From the NCBI GenBank assembly GCA_009928745.1, contig SACC01000005.1:1-18392 (forward strand): a DNA stretch of 18,392 nt, read 5' to 3'. Both the position numbers and the translations under genes were made by a program. The DNA is from Clostridia bacterium. GTDB taxonomy: Bacteria; Bacillota; Clostridia; Christensenellales; CAG-1252. Shown here in pieces: positions 15,610 through 18,392 of this stretch. A model generated the notes under the pieces. That model was not told the origin of the DNA. It worked only from the letters and a program-made list of their open reading frames with translations, and made no database searches. Every line of letters begins with the position of its first letter. Position 1 is the first letter of the stretch.

Positions 15610-17715
15610 ATGAAGAGAGATATGACAAAAATCGAAAATATAAAAGAAGAAGACCTTAACGATATAAATAAGGTCACAAATGCGCCGGAGATGGACGAAA
15701 ATCTCCCCGGTGATATTCCTCAGCAAGCGCTTGACGATACAAGGCGTGTTAAGGTAATTTCGCCCGGAGTGCTTGTGGCGAAAAGATTTTTCCGTAACAA
15801 ACTTGCCCTTGTTGGTTTATCTATCTTGATTTTTATGTTCGCATTCTGCTTCTTAGGAGGATGGATAATACCTTACGACCAAAAAGAAGTTTTCTATAAA
15901 AATGACATCATATTATTTGACTATGCAACGGCAACGGAGCGAACCACTTATGAAAACTATTATATAGTGGATAAGGACAGCATTCACTATTCGGTGCGCA
16001 ACATGGTTAATTCTTATATTACGCAGATGAAGGCGGCAGGAGAGACTTCACGAGTTGTCTATGATTCTAGTAATAATAAGTACACTATCAAAAAAGTAGA
16101 CGACAAGGTTTACGTACTCACATTTGATATGGTTGAAGAAATCGGCGCATATTCTAACTATTTTGCGTTCGGCGTATATGACACAGCAAGCAGCACCGCA
16201 ACCCTTAACGAATCCGTAACTAACGAAAGTCTTTTTATTACCGCAGTACAGACAAGTATTACCGAAAATACGATGACATTTGTATTTGACGGTGATACCT
16301 TTATCGTAAAGCGGGGTAGTACAAAAGTAATTTACAATATTACTAAAGTATTAGTTGACGGGAATTTTGCTTATAACGACGAGACGCTTGGGGGGGCTTT
16401 TGAAAGCGCCGTCAAAGCTAACCTTTCTGCAGAAAGCTTTATGTTTGAGGGCAAGACTTATCTTTTGAACAATGATAATCAAGGTAACTATGAGATATTG
16501 CAGGATTTAGGCGTGCAGGAGGCATTATTTGCGTCAACCTTTGTCTTTGACCGTTACGACACTATAGCAGAGCTGAGCGGTGACTTCAAAATCGCCGTTT
16601 TCGGCGCAATGGAAGGCGGCGCCGCCAACTTTGTATTCGGAGCTAAATCATATTCAGTTGAAGAAGACGAATCGGGAGTGACAGTAATATCCGATATAAC
16701 CGGCGGCACGGCAGTACCATTTGCTAATATGAGCACCTTTGCCGTTAGAAGATTTAATGGTGAAGATACTTTATCGATTAGTTTTAAAATGAGCCTTAGT
16801 CAAGCAGTATTAAATATGCTTGAGGATAATATAACCGAAACGCATTTTAATTATTATACAATATTGCTTGACGATGAAGGCAACGAAATGCTTGACGATG
16901 AAGACAATCCCGTATACGGCGTTGCAGAATTCACTCTTGAAAGAAAGTTATCCAATTTTGTATTAAGGAACTATCAAGAAAAGTATCTTATCAACATATA
17001 TGACAAGCCCTCTGCTACACATTGGCTAGGCACAGACGCTAACGGTATGGATGTCTTGACCCGCATTATGTTCGGAGGCAGGATATCGCTAATCATAGGT
17101 TTCGTCGTCATTTTCTTGGCTTTGTTTATCGGTGTAATCTTGGGAGGCATCGCAGGTTATTTTGGGAAATGGATAGATAACCTTATCATGCGTCTTGTGG
17201 ATATTTTTAATTGTATCCCTACATTGCCTCTTTTGATTATTATGGGCGCGTTCTTTGACGCTGTGCGAATGGTCCCATATACCAGAATTATGTATCTTAT
17301 GGTCATTCTGGGTATTCTGGGCTGGTCTGGTATCGCGCGACTTGTCCGCGGTCAAATACTGTCATTACGTGAGCAAGAATTTATGATTGCTGCTGAAGCA
17401 ACCGGACTTAAGGCATCACGTAGAATATTCCGTCATCTTGTCCCTAATGTTATGCCACAGCTTATTGTAAACGCCACTATGGGACTGGGCGGCATTATTC
17501 TTACCGAATCAACGCTGTCCTTCTTAGGTCTTGGCGCAAAATATCCGCTCGCAACGTGGGGAGCTATGATTAACGCCGTAAGCACTGCGTCAGCAATGGT
17601 GGAATACACATATATTTGGATACCTGTAGGCTTGCTTATATGTCTTACAGTTATAGCGTTTAACTTTGTCGGAGACGGTCTGCGCGATGCGTTTGACCCC
17701 AAAATGAAGCGGTAG
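15610..17715 (+). CDS. OppC/DppC-type permease with a large inserted external domain
   Basis: 701 residues, against about 300-380 normally. An acidic cytoplasmic N-terminus is followed by helix 1 (65-87) ending WIIPYDQ. The canonical core then starts only at HWLGTDANGMDVLTR (471-485). It has further helices from 490, the EAA loop (590-620: EFMIAAEATGLKASRRIFRH) and the usual end GDGLRDAFDP. In ordinary OppC these two points are some 30-45 residues apart; here residues 91-466 fill the gap. The insert lacks strong hydrophobic segments, so it should be outside the cell. It contains related motifs (FVFDGDTFIVK 224, FMFEGKTYLLN 277, FVFGAKSYSVE 341). The reading frame is continuous, so this is not a frameshift. 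The ATG at 15622 is an alternative start. It pairs with OppB and the following ATPase. Confidence 0.9.
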   Translation: MKRDMTKIENIKEEDLNDINKVTNAPEMDENLPGDIPQQALDDTRRVKVISPGVLVAKRFFRNKLALVGLSILIFMFAFCFLGGWIIPYDQKEVFYKNDIILFDYATATERTTYENYYIVDKDSIHYSVRNMVNSYITQMKAAGETSRVVYDSSNNKYTIKKVDDKVYVLTFDMVEEIGAYSNYFAFGVYDTASSTATLNESVTNESLFITAVQTSITENTMTFVFDGDTFIVKRGSTKVIYNITKVLVDGNFAYNDETLGGAFESAVKANLSAESFMFEGKTYLLNNDNQGNYEILQDLGVQEALFASTFVFDRYDTIAELSGDFKIAVFGAMEGGAANFVFGAKSYSVEEDESGVTVISDITGGTAVPFANMSTFAVRRFNGEDTLSISFKMSLSQAVLNMLEDNITETHFNYYTILLDDEGNEMLDDEDNPVYGVAEFTLERKLSNFVLRNYQEKYLINIYDKPSATHWLGTDANGMDVLTRIMFGGRISLIIGFVVIFLALFIGVILGGIAGYFGKWIDNLIMRLVDIFNCIPTLPLLIIMGAFFDAVRMVPYTRIMYLMVILGILGWSGIARLVRGQILSLREQEFMIAAEATGLKASRRIFRHLVPNVMPQLIVNATMGLGGIILTESTLSFLGLGAKYPLATWGAMINAVSTASAMVEYTYIWIPVGLLICLTVIAFNFVGDGLRDAFDPKMKR

Positions 17716-17726
17716 GAGGTGCCAAC

Positions 17727-18392
17727 ATGAAAGAAGAAAAAAGCAAGTTCGGCATAGTCGCCGCAATAAAACAAAAGTTTGAAACGCGCGAGCGTAAAAA
17801 ATCGAGCTATATATCCGCTAGAGATTCTGCAAAAATTTCGCGTAAAAACAAGAAAATTACCAACGCTATTGAGCGCAGAAGAAAAAGAAGATTCATACCT
17901 GAAGAAGAATATGTTACGACAATGCGTAACGTGGAAAATGTAGTGGAATTCGATAATGTTCACACTTATTTTTTCACCGATATAGGCACGGTTAAAGCGG
18001 TTGACGGCGTATCTTTTGATATTCCATACGGCAAAACTGTAGGCGTTGTAGGCGAATCTGGTTGCGGCAAATCAGTAACCAGTCTTTCCCTCATGCAACT
18101 TGTACAGAGACCGCAGGGACAGACCATTGAGGGCGAAATACGCTTTAATTCGGGTGAAAAAGTATATAATGTCGTTAATACTCCCGATAAAGTTATGCAA
18201 TCTTTGAGGGGCAATAAAATGTCCATGATATTTCAAGAGCCTATGACCAGTCTTAATCCCGTTTTCCGCATTGGCGCGCAAGTGGACGAGGTGCTTTTCT
18301 TGCATTACAAGGAAATGAGCAAAGAACAAGTAAAAGAAAGGACAATATCTCTGCTGGAGCTTGTGGGAATAGCTAACAGCGAAGGCGTATAC
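17727..18392 (+). CDS. OppD/DppD-type peptide transporter ATPase, 3' end outside window
   Basis: 222 codons are visible with no stop. A good AGGAGG overlaps the upstream stop seven bases before ATG 17727. The ATPase domain starts near residue 70 (NVVEFDNVHTYFFTD). It has Walker A GESGCGKS (109-116, Lys115) and the Q-loop MIFQEPMTSLNPVF (Gln170), the exact form seen in OppD/DppD. Residues 1-68 are an unusual basic extension (RERKK, ARDSAKISRKNKK, ERRRKRRF) that ordinary OppD lacks. The signature, Walker B and the OppD C-terminal zone lie beyond the window, and an OppF gene probably follows. The product energises peptide import through the two permeases. Confidence 0.9.
   Translation, partial: MKEEKSKFGIVAAIKQKFETRERKKSSYISARDSAKISRKNKKITNAIERRRKRRFIPEEEYVTTMRNVENVVEFDNVHTYFFTDIGTVKAVDGVSFDIPYGKTVGVVGESGCGKSVTSLSLMQLVQRPQGQTIEGEIRFNSGEKVYNVVNTPDKVMQSLRGNKMSMIFQEPMTSLNPVFRIGAQVDEVLFLHYKEMSKEQVKERTISLLELVGIANSEGVY

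Noticed and set aside
15880..17010. OppC insertion as a frameshift, assembly chimera or gene fusion
   Set aside because: The frame is open throughout, the insert lies precisely in one external loop, and codon style matches the flanking parts, so a genuine domain insertion is more likely.

Overview
The window reads as a low-GC Gram-positive chromosome, probably a host-associated Bacillota/Clostridia-type organism. The evidence is AT-rich spacers with sigma-A type promoters (TTGNNN-N17-TATAAT/TATTAT), AGGAGG ribosome sites, several lipobox lipoproteins, a BspA-type leucine-rich-repeat surface protein and the standard genetic code (TGA used as stop). No species can be named from sequence alone.

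Left part (1-2300): the tail of an alpha/beta hydrolase, then a leftward gene for a CASTOR/POLLUX-like ion-channel protein with two membrane helices and tandem nucleotide-binding-like domains. It has its own promoter, which is divergent from the next gene.

Surface-lipoprotein block (2300-5650): a rightward lipoprotein with two InlB-type repeats and about eleven BspA-type leucine-rich repeats. It is followed by two tandem paralogous lipoproteins of unknown function and the decayed C-terminal remnant of a third copy. The block ends at a leftward tRNA-Arg(CCT) (5967-6043) and a degenerate tRNA-Arg-like pseudogene (5790-5866), each with its own leftward terminator. The tRNA 3' end faces the lipoprotein block, the usual geometry of a tRNA-adjacent accessory region. 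No integrase is present.

Right part (6230-18392), all rightward: an M3-family oligoendopeptidase; two overlapping half-size ABC exporters whose motif changes match a heterodimer with one degenerate ATP site; then, behind a near-consensus promoter with a palindrome at +1, an oligopeptide/dipeptide-type (Opp/Dpp) importer operon. The importer order is solute-binding lipoprotein, intercistronic hairpin, OppB-like permease, OppC-like permease, OppD-like ATPase (cut by the window edge). Three of its four visible subunits are enlarged: the binding protein has about 250 extra residues, OppC carries about 340 extra residues in its first external loop with internal repeats, and OppD has about 70 basic residues before the ATPase domain. 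Peptide uptake plus the cytosolic oligopeptidase would make a peptide-scavenging pathway. The extra external domain on OppC is the most unusual item in the window.
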